Notes: generated by a model from the sequence alone, not told the origin. A stretch of DNA of 64,000 bases from Hepsetus odoe (GCA_017165825.1 CM029370.1:10823767-10887766); one strand, 5' to 3'. Shown: positions 9,776-21,333, counted from the first letter of the stretch. A program made the numbers and translations.

Positions 9776-11159
9776 GTTTAATGTTGTTTGCGATTTTTAA
9801 ATTTTTCACAATCTTCACAACCATTCTGCCTTTCAAAATGTTCTACATTTATAATCTCATCAGATTAAGAGACCCTAACCTAAACAAATGAGACAAAATG
9901 AGAAAACATTCTACTTATGTAATTAATTCATTGAGGAAAATGATCCATCGTTACCTATCTGTGAGTGGTAAAAGCATCTGAAAATTTGTGATGTATAGTT
10001 ATTCAAGGAGGTCTGACCTTGTTTTTTGCTTTTTTTCTGTGAAAGAACAACATTCTTCTTTCTGGGGTTTCACTGTAACCAAGTGCAGCTCCAATCCTCC
10101 CAGTGAATGACAGAATGATATTGTGACGCTTCAACACTGCCTACAAAATTCCCAGGCAATGTTATGTGCTTTTTTTAGACATGCTTCTGTGTTCACAGAC
10201 TGATTGGAAGAATGAGGAGAATGGCAAATGCAGTTAAAATTGCAATAGATTTTGTTCTTCAGAGCTACAGCTTTGCTAGCACACTGAGATAAGAATGTGG
10301 TGCATAAAGAACCAAAGCGAGAGAAAGAGCTCAATATTTTGGCCCTGTTTTCCCACTTTTCATTCCTCATTCCCATGCATTGATCTGTGCTGCTGGCGCC
10401 TAGCGTTTAAGTCTCTCTCACATTGATTTTACTCTAAAGCGTCTTGTCACTTGAAGAAGCTAGGCATTGTCTCTTTGGTGCTGTCTGTAACACGAGCAAC
10501 TCATTACATCGGTGCCCTCCTGAGTGTCATGGCGCCATTTCTATTCCATGTCTGGACAAATTAGAGACATTCAAGCCTATCCTTGTTTCTGCTGGCCTGA
10601 GATCTGGAGTGTCACGCCTGGCTTGAGACTTTACTCAATAATTCTAAGAATAACAGCAAAACATTTAAGCAGAATAGCATAGCATACAAAACATAGAAAA
10701 GGAAGACTGAAATGCACTTAAGTCGCATCAAGTCACAAGTATTGTTCTAGAACCACAAATCATGCAACCATCTAAATTGGGGTTGGCAAACTTCAATCCT
10801 AAACTGAGCAGGGCATCACTTTGCCACTGGTCTCGTCTTGGCTTGGTTGTCATCTAATTGTGAATTTGATTGTGACTTGAGGTGCCTCAAGCCCCTGTGG
10901 CAAAAAGTCCAAGAAAGCATAATCTGCCATGTTCTCAGTAGGTGGGCTGATGTCTTTCAGTGGAAAAATTCTTTCAGGGAGGAAGGTACTTCAGGCCTCA
11001 GGTTGATACAATGGAATATTTCTGTGATTATGAAGTGAGTGAAACTCTAACAGAGCTAGAGAGCAAGAGAACATTGATTTTTTTTTTTTTGGCACTTGAC
11101 ATTTTGAACAACTAGCTTTGTATGTGCATTCGGCTTTTGCCACCAGGTAATCTTGATTT
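9776..11159. other. Unique intergenic DNA with a conserved-element candidate
   Basis: The part 10040-10640 has even composition, no low-complexity runs and no transposon resemblance. Short frames (for example 10444-10626 plus, 10131-10376 minus) have no matching splice sites or domains. A weak old repeat scrap (ggggttggcaaacttcaatc) lies near 10780. Confidence 0.4.
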
Positions 11160-11640
11160 TAACAGCATTGGCGTGTTGTGACAATTCATGTTGTGTACCA
11201 TGGTATTTCAAGTACATGGTTAAGTGTGCTTTTCGCCCCTCAAATCTGTGAGTTTGTTTTTTTGTTGCTGTTGTTTTTTCAGTCAGCCTGCCTCTCAGTC
11301 AGTCATCGATCTCCATTTGGCCATTGTGGTTTTGTAATTACACAGCAAACGCAGGGCGCCAAATGAGCTGAGCGCGCTGCCGGTTGCCTCCTGGGCCTCT
11401 CTGACTAATGTAGTTTTGAAGTGGGCCAACATTTAACTGCTTGAAAGCCAAGTTAAGCAAAGTCATCATTTCACAATTAAACTGTATAGCACTTGGGTTA
11501 ATATGTCTTCTGCCTACACGTTGAGTTTCAGCTGCCCTTGTCAACAGTCTCTCAGCACTTTCCAGATAAAAGCACAAAGGGTGAGGGAGAGTGAGTGAGG
11601 GTAACATGTCATAATGAGAAAGCACTGGATGAACATTTTA
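11160..11640. other. Candidate conserved noncoding element
   Basis: A GC-richer block, including gtaattacacagcaaacgca and a run through gggcgccaaatgagctgagc, stands out from AT-rich flanks. It has no repeat signature and no gene-like frame. It contains TAATTA-type homeodomain sites. The assignment is by appearance only. Confidence 0.35.
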
Positions 11641-12024
11641 GGGTAGGTAAGTTCAGAAGGAAAGCTGGCCATTCTCTTTGTATATAGGACCCTTCAGTTG
11701 GAGTTAATCAGAAGCAGAAAGGCAAATATATAAGGAAGGACTGTGAGAAAGAGGAAGTGTAGATGGTAACTTTAAATGCTGAGGTGATGGTTTGTGGTAC
11801 TATGGACATTTACTAATATTCAGGATAAAACTGCAGTAGTAAGTAATGTCATTAACAGAGGAATATTCTCAAGCCCATCAGAAAAGGCTAGGTGTTCTCA
11901 GGGAACTTGAAACTGAAATACTTTAACTGTAATTGTCATTTTTATTCAATAGAATTATGTTTGTATTTAAACTCTCTGCTCTTTAAACTGCTCTTATTTA
12001 TTTTTTATATTTATTTGTTTGTCT
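11641..12024. other. Unique AT-rich spacer
   Basis: Nothing is recognised here. Confidence 0.5.
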
Positions 12025-12064
12025 TGCATTGGACTTGGAGAAAGTATATGACAGAGTGCCTAGA
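12025..12064 (+). mobile_element. Isolated RTE reverse-transcriptase motif A fragment
   Basis: About 40 nt translate as ALDLEKVYDRVPRKG, matching RT motif A of the RTE-type LINE (FVDLEKAYDRV), which is also kept in the minus-strand copy at 30358-31510. Flanking sequence is not recognisable. This is a tiny relic. Confidence 0.6.
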
Positions 12065-13114
12065 AAGGGGCATATATTCTATTGTGTATTTTAATGCACA
12101 AAAGAATATATGCTCCTCTCTAGTAATTCAATCAGCATTCCCTCCACAGTATATATTTATATTGAATTTAAAATTTAAACTAAGATTTTTATATAACTAT
12201 CATAAGTTCTGTCTATCATTTGTTAGGGTTTCAGGCTCTGGACTGGTGTCAGATTGCACACCAACATATTTAGAAAGGAAAAAAGGACTCAACCAAACAT
12301 TGTCTCTTTCCTGTGGGCAGAAACAGTTTCTGAAAATCACTTCAGGCTTTCTGGAGCTAGTTAATACATTTCTGTTAGATGGTTTATCATGTATCATGTA
12401 AAGTATACATAAAATCAGATGTTTCTGAAAAATCCTATATTGATATATGCTGGAAAACACACCAGTCCAGTTCACTGTAATAAAACCAATTTCAAAAGGT
12501 GGTTTTGTGCCTACTAAAGGTTGAGAAAGGTCTTTTTTTCAGAGCTTGGGTATAAATCTACCAGTTTTTATTGAAGGGACCAATTTTTAAAGGCTTTTTA
12601 AAGAAAACACAGGTCTCTGAGAGAAAGCATTTTTCATAGTAAAGTCCTTATCTCCCAGCTCCTGAAATTGCAGCGGTGTCCTGGCAACCATATTTCTCCT
12701 ATAACACTCTGTTCCAGATCATCTATAAGGAAAGTCTGACTGCAATCACAGGTCAAAAAACTTAATTCATCTATAGATATGTGGAACCATCTAATCAACA
12801 TTGGGAACCTTTTATTTTGGGGGTTGGGACTGGGGTGGTGGTGGGGAGTTTTTAGCAGCTAACATGGCTTATCTATAACTTATCCATGACTAAGGTATGT
12901 GGGTGTTGTATTAGCAGTTCAGTCTAGTGGTGCTCATTGTTAAGGGATGCTTACCTGAACATTTTATATGCCAAGCATGTCTAACCCTTAATAACCACAG
13001 TGTTCTTCTAATGGCTACTTCCAGCAGGATATCAGTTGGTCCTGCTTGTGTTTAAGCACCTTTATATATTTATCTGTAGATGGAAAATAATTATAAATAT
13101 AAGGTATTAATGGG
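12065..13114. other. Unique intergenic DNA
   Basis: No gene or repeat is recognised. Open stretches here lack splice sites and domain resemblance. Confidence 0.5.
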
Positions 13115-13325
13115 GGCATGGTGCACACTCGGAAGCACTGCTGCTTCGCAGCAAGAAGGTCATGGGTTCCATTCCTGTGTGGTATGGTTGGAGTCCTTTC
13201 TGTGTGTAGTTTGCATGCGTTTCCTCCCACAGTCCAAAGACAATCATGGCAGGTGGACAGGTGATGCTAAATTGGTGTGTGTTTATGTGTACCCCTAGGT
13301 GTGTGTATATGTGTGTGGTAATGCA
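13115..13325 (+). mobile_element. V-SINE-like retroposon fragment
   Basis: Contains gcagcaagaaggtcatgggt, tagtttgcatgcgtttcctc, ccacagtccaaagac and taaattggtgtgtg. This is the ordered central block of a widespread fish SINE class (V-SINE-like). The 3' tail is missing. Confidence 0.65.
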
Positions 13326-13668
13326 GTAGTGCTATTAGTCTGAGATACATGTCAAAGTTAAATTAAAAATGCTAATTTTTCAAGTGTACCAGTGTAAAAC
13401 CTTGTTTGTGATGATTTCCACTGAAATTAATGTCATTTTGCTGGTGAAAAGAGCTTGCGTGTGCAGGTCTAAAGGCTCCAAGGCGTCTGTCCAGAACACC
13501 TGTCCTGCCGTTTGTTTCAGCAGGAAAACAGTGATCGCCTCCGATGTAGCTCGCAGGACCTGTCAGCTCGCCGCTGCTCCCCAGTGCAGGAAGACAGATT
13601 TTCAATGAGCTTTTCACTGAGCTCAGAAAGCCTGTGTTGTATGATTCATACCCTATTTTCACCAAAGC

Positions 13669-13673
<5 letters not shown>
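13326..13673. other. Unique DNA with an exon-like GC-rich patch
   Basis: After a fair acceptor (gtttgtttcag, ending about 13520) an open plus-strand frame reads QENSDRLRCSSQDLSARRCS and onwards. No convincing donor follows and the frame runs into the TG repeat. I do not annotate it as an exon. Confidence 0.3.

Positions 13674-13721
<48 letters not shown>
13674..13721. repeat. (TG)24 microsatellite
   Basis: A 48-bp pure TG run, first of a pair separated by about 100 bp. Confidence 0.95.
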
Positions 13722-13722
<1 letters not shown>

Positions 13723-13820
13723 ATTGTTCCTGTTATTTCTCCACAAAAGTAGCACTGTCAAAATGGCTCCAAATACAAGGTGTGATGATAATGATGAACT
13801 TCTTTGTATGGAAGTGAATT

Positions 13821-13822
<2 letters not shown>

Positions 13823-13891
<69 letters not shown>
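13823..13891. repeat. (GT)34 microsatellite
   Basis: A 69-bp pure GT run. A GA-rich stretch and a 12-G run (13951-13962) follow within 60 bp. Confidence 0.95.
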
Positions 13892-13892
<1 letters not shown>

Positions 13893-14640
13893 AATTATGT
13901 GTGTAATGTAAACATTTGGTTGAGATTGAGAGAAAAAGAGAGAGAGAGGCGGGGGGGGGGGGTGTTGGGAGATGAAAACAGAAAAAGCCCTATGGCATTT
14001 CAGAATGAGAGAGAGAAGTAGCAGGTTGCTCTACAGCACCATTTGGTCCTGGCATATGAAAGAAACCCTTAGAGACAACAAAACAGACAACAGTGTTGGG
14101 AAGCCAGTGTCTGGGACACAGATGGATCTGTTTGAGAAGCTGTGTCCCAGTTTCAGGCTTCGAGGTTGGGGTTCACACACTGAACAAACACATCCTCTCT
14201 AGCACTGATACTGTTCCTCACTCTTCCCACACAAACATAGTCCACATGCTTACCCACACACCCCTACCATTAGAACCATTGCTCTATATAGGCTTATATC
14301 CAGCCTTTCCTTACATTCATTTTACTTGATAGAAGTCTATGTGAATCCGATTTCTAACAAACTTTGTTCTGTATTGCAGTATATTTCAGTATATTTGGGC
14401 TGAAGATATTATTGGTATTATTATTAGGAATAGATGACAAGTTATATATATATTTATATTAATGTATTTATATTTTAAGTTAGCTAGCAGGCATTTCTTC
14501 AAAGGCAAGATCCGTATGTATAAAATTGTGTAACGTCATGAATTATGCTTAAGTATACCAAAGGTCCCGCAAATGCTAATGTTGCAATCTGCACTTTATC
14601 AATAATACTGCTCCACCACACTGCTACACTATAATCTACC
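13892..14640. other. Spacer with G run and AT-rich DNA
   Basis: Includes AGAGAG and the 12-G tract at 13951-13962. Otherwise no gene or known repeat is seen. Confidence 0.5.
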
Positions 14641-14843
14641 TGGGCTGATTTGTTCCACAACACTGCGGCCCTCTACGGATGAATGTACTGTCTGTCGTGC
14701 CGTCTCTTGTTGTCTGTCTTGTCTGCACTTGTTGCCCCGTTTTGTGTATTATGTTGTGTCTTATGTTGTCTTGTGTCTTGTGTCTTGTCTTGTGTGTAGC
14801 ACCAGGGTCCTGGAGGAACGTTACTTGACTTGACTTGACTTGA
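14641..14843 (+). mobile_element. Retroposon 3' end with (TTGAC)n tail
   Basis: Contains degenerate TTGTCTTGTG repeats, then gtgtagcaccagggtcctgg, and ends in tandem ACTTGACTTGACTTG. The same block recurs on the opposite strand at 44877-45000, where a longer segment is kept before the tail. The coding part is absent and the family is unknown. Confidence 0.6.
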
Positions 14844-15168
14844 AAGCAGAGGAACCAAGAAAGGTTTTCAAAGATTTGTTTGAGTCTTAAACGGTTCAAA
14901 AGTACTCCTGCTAAAAATGAATTTTTCACTCTTTGTATCTTTGGCATCTTGCCAGACTGCAAGTCTTACCTACCTAACCAAGATGCCTGCCTAACTTTAC
15001 AAATCTATGAGAGACCAATCAAAAGCATAAGGAAACAGAGACAGCTCCAGAGCACATGCATATCCTAAAAATATAGCCACAGATGAAGAAAGAAATAAGA
15101 GTAAAGGATCTTTGAGACTGTGAAAATGTGGATTTTATTACATATAAAGCACATTTTAAAAAAACCTC
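14844..15168. other. Unique intergenic DNA
   Basis: Nothing is recognised here. Confidence 0.5.
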
Positions 15169-15392
15169 CTATATAACCCAGGGGCAGCAGTGGCCTAGTG
15201 GTTAGGGTGTTGGCCGCATATTTGGGGGTTCAAACCCCTTCCCAATAAGGCTGCCCTGAGGTACCCTTGAGCAAGGTGCCGTCCCCGTCATGCTTCTCCC
15301 TGCAATGGGCAGGCAACCTGTCCAGGGTGTGTCCCCCAACCTTCGCCCTGTGTGAGCTGGGATAGACAATGACTGACTGACTATATAACCCA
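15169..15392 (+). mobile_element. SINE, tail type B, with perfect 12-bp target duplication
   Basis: A full SINE (15181-15380) is flanked by identical CTATATAACCCA at 15169-15180 and 15381-15392. The A box (tggcctagtggttaggg) and B box (gggttcaaacccc) are intact. The 3' half is the type B module (gcaacctgtccagggtgtgt, then gtgtgagctgggatag). The perfect duplication and small divergence make it one of the younger insertions here. Confidence 0.93.
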
Positions 15393-16101
15393 TACACTTA
15401 AATTTATACTTCCATAAGAATTAGCCATAACAGTTTGACTTAAATTTATTTTCAGCTTTAATAAGTTTCATGAAACACTTGTTCAAAGACATTCAACAGC
15501 AATAAAAAAGCAGTTTTACAAGTTTATCACAGACTCAAAGCTCAGACTTTACACCAGTAACAATCATTAGCTCTGATGTAAAAGAAGAAGTACAGTAGTG
15601 TTAATGTACGTTAAAAGGCAATGGGACCTACTTTTATATGGCATTTAAAATTTATACTGACTGCGCTTTTACTGAATCTTACTGTAAAATACCTGCGCTT
15701 AAAAAAACTGAAAATAGCAATAATTATTGATAATTTTTAGCGCTTTTTTTTAGAATTGCTGATTGTCCTAGAACAAATATAAGTATATAATAATAGCAAT
15801 CTCTCTCCCTCTCTCTGTCTCTCTCTCTCTCTCAACGAAATGCTTACATTACACAAACAATATCACACACACACATACACACACACACAAATAGCTAGCT
15901 CTATGCAAAGAAATCAATCATTATTATCATACCTTTTATTCAGGCTTTAGTTCCTATGCAGCACTGTGTTTGTACAAACTCAATAAAAGAGGTTTCTGAG
16001 TAGTGATGTGAGTCATAACATTAGCTCCTGAGACACACAACATCTGGGAGAAAGGAAGCCTCATGTTGTGCACTTTAATAATAATAACCCTTTATTTATA
16101 A
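15393..16101. other. Unique spacer with two short microsatellites
   Basis: A CT-rich run lies at 15800-15833 and an imperfect CA run at 15863-15889. No gene is seen. Confidence 0.6.
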
Positions 16102-16304
16102 TCCCACGAATGGGAAATTCATCCTCTGCATTTCACCCATACACACATGTGCAGCAGTGGGCTGCTATTGAAAGCGCCCGGGGAGCAGTGATGGGGGCGG
16201 CACCTTGCTCAAGGTACCTCAGGGCAACCTACTGGGAAGGGGTTCGAACCCCCAATCCTCCAATCATGTGGCTAACGCCCTAACCACTAGGCCACCGCTG
16301 CCCC
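16102..16304 (-). mobile_element. tRNA-derived SINE, tail type A, 3'-truncated
   Basis: Minus-strand copy with intact A box and B box (ggttcgaaccc, read on the plus strand). It ends near the 'ctctgcatttcacccat' part of the type A tail and is preceded by the scrap shared with 8790-8812. Three spaced CCCCATATAT units follow at 16301-16343. Confidence 0.85.
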
Positions 16305-18424
16305 ATATATCAAGATGCCCCATATATATACGCTACCCCATATATATAGATATCTTTATCTATCTAATCCTTGGAAGATTCTTCACTTCATTTTATCATC
16401 TGTGTGTAACTGCTTTTCATGAACAGAAGTTCTTAGAAAATGTGTCAAGTTTCAGGTAGTTTTCTCTTTCTCCAAAAAACTGAGGGGCATACAGCCTCAC
16501 ATTAGACAAGAAACACTAGTGACACTATTTGACAAAAAAAAAACTTTCAGGAAAAATAATCCTAAAGATGGTGTAAGTAATCTTATAACCCTTTTGGGCT
16601 ATGGGCACTAGTATACTAACCTTGTTTACAAGGAACCACTGTTAATCCAAAAGTGTAAATTTTTTATTTTCATCATACTGTAAAAATGACATTTTTATGA
16701 CTGCATTTTAAACTATGAAGGTGTTTTTGGCATACCAGGAATTTCTATACGAAAAAAACATTATTGACTAAGAAAATAATCAGGCATGTGAAATGTAGTG
16801 CTGTGCAACCAGGTTGGCATTCTTTAAGCCTTTTTGGGACTACATTAAATGAATTGAATTGTGCCTGCTTTCCAGTGATGGTTTGGGGAAAAAAAGGCCA
16901 AAAGACCAGAATTTTTTTTTGTAGTGTAATTAAGGTTGATGAATGAACATGCCCTTCCAGGCATACTTCATGAAAATGTCCTCTCAGGGTTGGTGATTTT
17001 GTGTTATTTGGAGAGCTATCAGATGAAAATTGCCATCACTGAAATGGAATTAGGGAAAATGCAAAGGATTTAAATATCTAAAATAAATATGAATATAAAA
17101 CCATAAATAAATAATAAAATCATTCCACCGTCCAGAAATATAGCCTAACATAGTCTCACAGCTACTGGTTTCTTAGGTGCACAATTCTCTTGCTGGTAAG
17201 CTCAGCCTGCTGCTTATTATTACATTATTATTACTTATTACATTATTATTTAGGCTTTATCTGAGTAGTGATGGTAAAGCCAATGTGGCTCATGACAATT
17301 TATTTCTTATTTTCTAAGAAAGAGGTAATTTGAATTAAGGGATTAAGAACATGGATCCATCAGGTTCAGATGGATGAATATGGACCACTCTTGACTTGTT
17401 TATTTTGAACAAAATAATTTTAATGCCCAACAGTGCTCTAAGTCTACTCCTGCCCTAATTTTACATTTGATGTAGATTCTCTACTGAATACAATTCTCAG
17501 TTCTGGGCTCATCTTCAGCTGAGAAACAGTTCTGTAGCATTAATTCAGACTATTTCACAATTTTATTCAAGGTCAGATATTGCTGGAAAGACTAGAGTTT
17601 GTTCAATTTGTCATTTCATCAAGAAAGGTAGTTTTGCAAGCAGTCAGCTAGAGCTTGCTTTTCTAACTCCCTAATTGGTTGTTGGCACTGAGCAAAGTGT
17701 GCTTCCTATACAGGCAAACTTGCATCAGCCAGCAACAAGGGTAACCAAATCTGATGCTCACATTATCGCTAAGAGAAGGACAGACACTCAGCAAAGTTGC
17801 ACTATAGTAATGCACATGGCCTTCAATTGATAAAATGATCTTGACAGCAGTGAGTTATCCTCCACAAACAGATGTTGTGCTTAATATTTGGCACTAGCCC
17901 AAGAGCCTGTGACATATGCAAATAGGCTTGTGTGGTTTGTCATTAAGTTCACTCAATTGGACATTTAAAGCTATTCTAAATGGACTGAGAACCACATTTA
18001 TATTTAAATTTGTGTCACATTAAAATGTATTTATAATATTTATATATGCTTGGAAGTTGAGAGCTCCAGCCATTAAATATTTAGATATTTAAACACTTAA
18101 ATATTTTAATACCAGCAAAGATAATTACATGTAGCCTATTTTTTTTGCCAGGGTCTTTGCTTTATGATGAATTAGTATACGTTTTTTGTTTTTGTTTAAT
18201 TTTTTTTTTATCAGAGGGCAGCCCTTGGGGCTTTTAAAACATGGATATCCAATGATTTCTCAATTCTAAAAAATATGTTATTTTAGGTCATTTCTATACA
18301 GTATAATCATATTTGTTAAAAGTCAGCAAGTACTGCAGTACTGCAATTGGAAACAATTTAATTATATCCAACAGAAAATGCTGCAATAAGGTTTTTCTTT
18401 CTGTAGGTAGGTACAACTAAGCAG
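16305..18424. other. Unique intergenic DNA
   Basis: No gene is supported. A plus-strand frame near 16860 (VMVWGKKG) resembles the VMVWG block of Tc1 transposases, but it is isolated. The segment 17630-17960 looks like a conserved noncoding element and holds a perfect octamer ATGCAAAT at 17916-17923. Confidence 0.4.
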
Positions 18425-18695
18425 GTGAAGTGAAAGTGAAGTGAAAATGACTATCTGTCATTGCAAACACCACAGCACAGCACAGTGAACCAAAACAAAT
18501 TGCATCCTCGGCATTTAATTCATTCACAAACAGTCCAGCAATGGGCAGCTGAATGCCCATAATGCCCAGGGAGCAGTGATGGGGATGGTACCTCATTCAA
18601 GGGCACCACAGGGCAGCCTACTGGTGCAGGATTCAAACCCATGCCCTTCCAATCCTGAGGCATAGTTCCTAAACACAAGGCCACCGCTGCCCTAG
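18425..18695 (-). mobile_element. Old tRNA-derived SINE, tail type A
   Basis: Minus-strand copy with many substitutions. The head (gcagcggtggcc) and type A end (gtgaaagtgaagtg repeats at the left) are still clear. Confidence 0.75.
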
Positions 18696-19166
18696 TAAGC
18701 AAGCTTTCCCATTTGGTAGAACTAGAGGAGCTGGATTAAAAAGATCAGAACAAGGAGACACAGGAGTTAACTAATCATGTTTAGATTTCCAGTGAGTGAC
18801 AAGGGGCCTTCTGAAGGTCACTTACTGTGAAATGTCACATACTGTGAGTAGAAGTAGTAGCCCAACTAGTGCATTTCTTCAAGTCTGCAAATTTCTTTTT
18901 TTCTTTCTTCAACAACAATTCTGTTTTCTTTTTCACATGCTTCAGGTTTCCATTTTTAATACATGGATGGAATGAAAAAAAAAAAAAAGTCAATCCTTTA
19001 GCTTAGTGCTGACACACTGGTAGATTCCCACAGGGACGCAAGCAGAAGCAAGCAGTTTCACTGGTATGTTTTATTTGTTTTTAGTGAGAAAGAATGTACT
19101 GGAGATAATCAGCATTTCTTTTGACATTTAGCATTAGATTCAATAGATTCCGGTGTACTACAAACT
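18696..19166. other. Unique spacer
   Basis: Nothing is recognised apart from a 14-A run near 18975. Confidence 0.5.
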
Positions 19167-19410
19167 AATTCTGGGTGGTGCTGTGGTCCAGTGGAAAGTG
19201 CTGGGCCTCACAGTAAGAAGGTCATGGGTTTGGTGGGGCATCCTGGGTCTTTTCTGGGTGGAGTTTGCATGTTTTCCTAGTGTCTGCATGGGTTTCCTCT
19301 GGGTTATGGACCTGTCCAGGGTGTTTCCCTGCATTCAACCTATGAGAGATGGGAAAGACTCCAGCACCACCCGTAACCCTACTCAGGTCAAGCAGCTAAA
19401 AAATGAGAAA
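19167..19410 (+). mobile_element. V-SINE-like retroposon
   Basis: Runs from a ggtgctgtggtccagtgg head through gtaagaaggtcatgggttt, ggagtttgcatgttttccta and cctgtccagggtgtttccct to a decayed tail. Part of the 3' half matches the type B SINE tail. Confidence 0.65.
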
Positions 19411-20344
19411 GTGATTAGAAACTAATTCTTAATTAAATTATCTTAATGCTATATTTCTCACACTGACCATCTCTGTCATTTCTATAGGTCTACCTTAATA
19501 ATGAAGCACTGTGTTCTCTTTTTGCTCATGTCTGTCTGGATGAAAAGCTCTGGGGATGACACCTCATTCTATCTGTGGTGCAAAAAAAAACTGAAAAACC
19601 TGAACTAGACAGCTAGTGAGCCAAGAGGAAGTGTTTTTAAATAATGCAGCTGAGTTGCACAGCCCAACAAGATAGGTGTGACAGATTCAGCTGGAGGTTC
19701 AGGCAAGTGAAAATGGTCTTCATCAAGGTTAGCTACAGAAAATGTAGGTTAGCTTAGTAAATATCAATTTATTCCAAGCCAATGATTGGTGCTGGCCCTT
19801 TACACAGAGAAAAGGCCATTATGTAACAGTTTTTTTCTTGTTTCCTATGTCTATTGTTGTCTTCTGCAAATAATATAGTGGTCAATAAAACAGAATACAA
19901 TAAAAGTGGCTACAATTTGTGCAGCAGTGTCCCAGCTCTCATTCAAAAGGCCCTAAGTGCAACACATAACCACCTTCTATCATTAATGAGATCTATTGAT
20001 TGAAAGTGCCTCTCAGCGCTGTATTGATTTACAAATATTTCAGTTTCACAAGACTGCTCAATGGCCATGTTGAGCATTTAGATGCCATTAAACAGATCGC
20101 TCATAATTTTTAGCATAACTGGGTTGCTATTCATTTTTTGTTCACGACTCACTGGATGGAGATAAAATGAACGTCAGCATTCCTCCCATGGGAAAAGATC
20201 CCTTACAGCTGATGATGCTTGCCACTAGCAGCCTTAAGCACTTACGTGTTGTTCTGCTGTGGCTTTTTTCCCTCCAAATTCCTTTAAACTGAATTTAATG
20301 TTAGTCCTCACTGTTTTGGCAAATGGAGTAATGACCTTAACCTC
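19411..20344. other. Unique DNA with a conserved-element candidate
   Basis: The segment 19980-20300 is free of repeats, has even composition and reads like a conserved noncoding element. No frame or splice structure is present. Confidence 0.35.
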
Positions 20345-20410
20345 ATTGGAGGTTGTTAACTTGGCCTCCAAATTTCCCAGATCTCAATCCCATCGAGCAT
20401 TTGATGGCTA
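20345..20410 (+). mobile_element. Tc1-like transposase scrap
   Basis: Translates as LTWPPNFPDLNPIEHLM, the block around the third catalytic acidic residue of Tc1-like DDE transposases. It ends where the L2 LINE begins and is read in the same frame. The remnant at 36490-36965 stops at the NEFK block that normally precedes this one, so both may come from one family. Confidence 0.6.
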
Positions 20411-21333
20411 ATAACTACATTTCACTTCATGAACAAGGAACAATGCTGCTAAGCATTAGGTCTGATTTAGCGCTCCATATCCTATTAATTTATAGACCTC
20501 CAGGACCATATGCTGCCTTTATTAATGAATTTGGCAATCTGCTCTCTGACTTAGTTGTTAGGTTTATTAGATTCGTGATGTTAGGCGATTTTAACTTACA
20601 TGTTGATACAGAGACGGATGCAGGTGCCAAAAGCTTCTTAACGCTCCTCAATTCTGTCGGTTGCACCCAGCATGTATCAGGACCTACCCATGTACAAGGA
20701 CACATGCTAGATCTAATTATCTCGTATGGACTTGACATTGATACTGTACTGGTCCACTCCTTAAATAAACTTTGTTCCGACCATTCTTTAATCATGTTTG
20801 AGATTACTATGTCTCAACCGTACCTCAGTGAACAGACTAGTACAACACGACACCTAAACAGGGCTAAATGTGTCCAGTTTATGGAGGCCGTAACGGAGAT
20901 AGACTTCACCGGTAACAAAACTGTTAATGACATCACCGACATGTACAATACAGTAGTTGGGCAGATCCTTGATCAGGTAGCCCCAATTAAGATAAAGAAG
21001 GTTAGAACTATCAGGCACTCTCCCTGGTTCAGTGATCACACACGGGCTGCTAAGCGGGAGTGCCGTAAGCTAGAACGCAGATGGAAGACAACAGGTCTCC
21101 AAGCCTCTCAGGCTCTATGACTCGCTAAATTAAAACAATATAAGAAAGCTCTATATAGTGCTCGCACTGAGTACTATTCAAAGCTTATTGAAAACAACAA
21201 ACATAACCCCTGCTATTTATTTCAGACACTAGCCCAGCTAACAGACAAAACTGATAAAAGGCCAGCGTGTAGTATTACTAACGATAGGTTTCTTAAGTTT
21301 TTTAATGATAAAATTAACAACATTAGGCTCCAA
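20411..21333 (+). pseudogene. L2 LINE endonuclease domain and linker (partial)
   Basis: Encodes the C-terminal half of an APE-type endonuclease, which nicks target DNA to prime reverse transcription. Visible blocks are LLIYRPPGPY, MLGDFNLHVD with the catalytic Asp and Asn, a SGPTHVQGHMLDLIIS block and LCSDHSLI with the catalytic Asp-His pair. A basic linker (WFSDHTRAAKRECRKLERRW) follows. TGA 21118-21120 ends the frame, which then resumes as LAKLKQYKKALYSARTEYYS in the same phase. The N-terminal catalytic Asn/Glu blocks are absent. Confidence 0.88.

Noticed and set aside
12640..12760. RFX X-box (gtgtcctggcaacc)
   Set aside because: One half-site deviates from consensus and there is no supporting promoter.
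13674..13891. Cys-Val repeat proteins
   Set aside because: The open frames are translations of GT microsatellites.
16301..16343. CCCCATATAT triple repeat as a SINE target duplication
   Set aside because: All three units lie on one side of the SINE, so they do not flank it.
16764..16946. Tc1 transposase fragment (VMVWG)
   Set aside because: Five residues match, but the surrounding blocks do not; too short to call.
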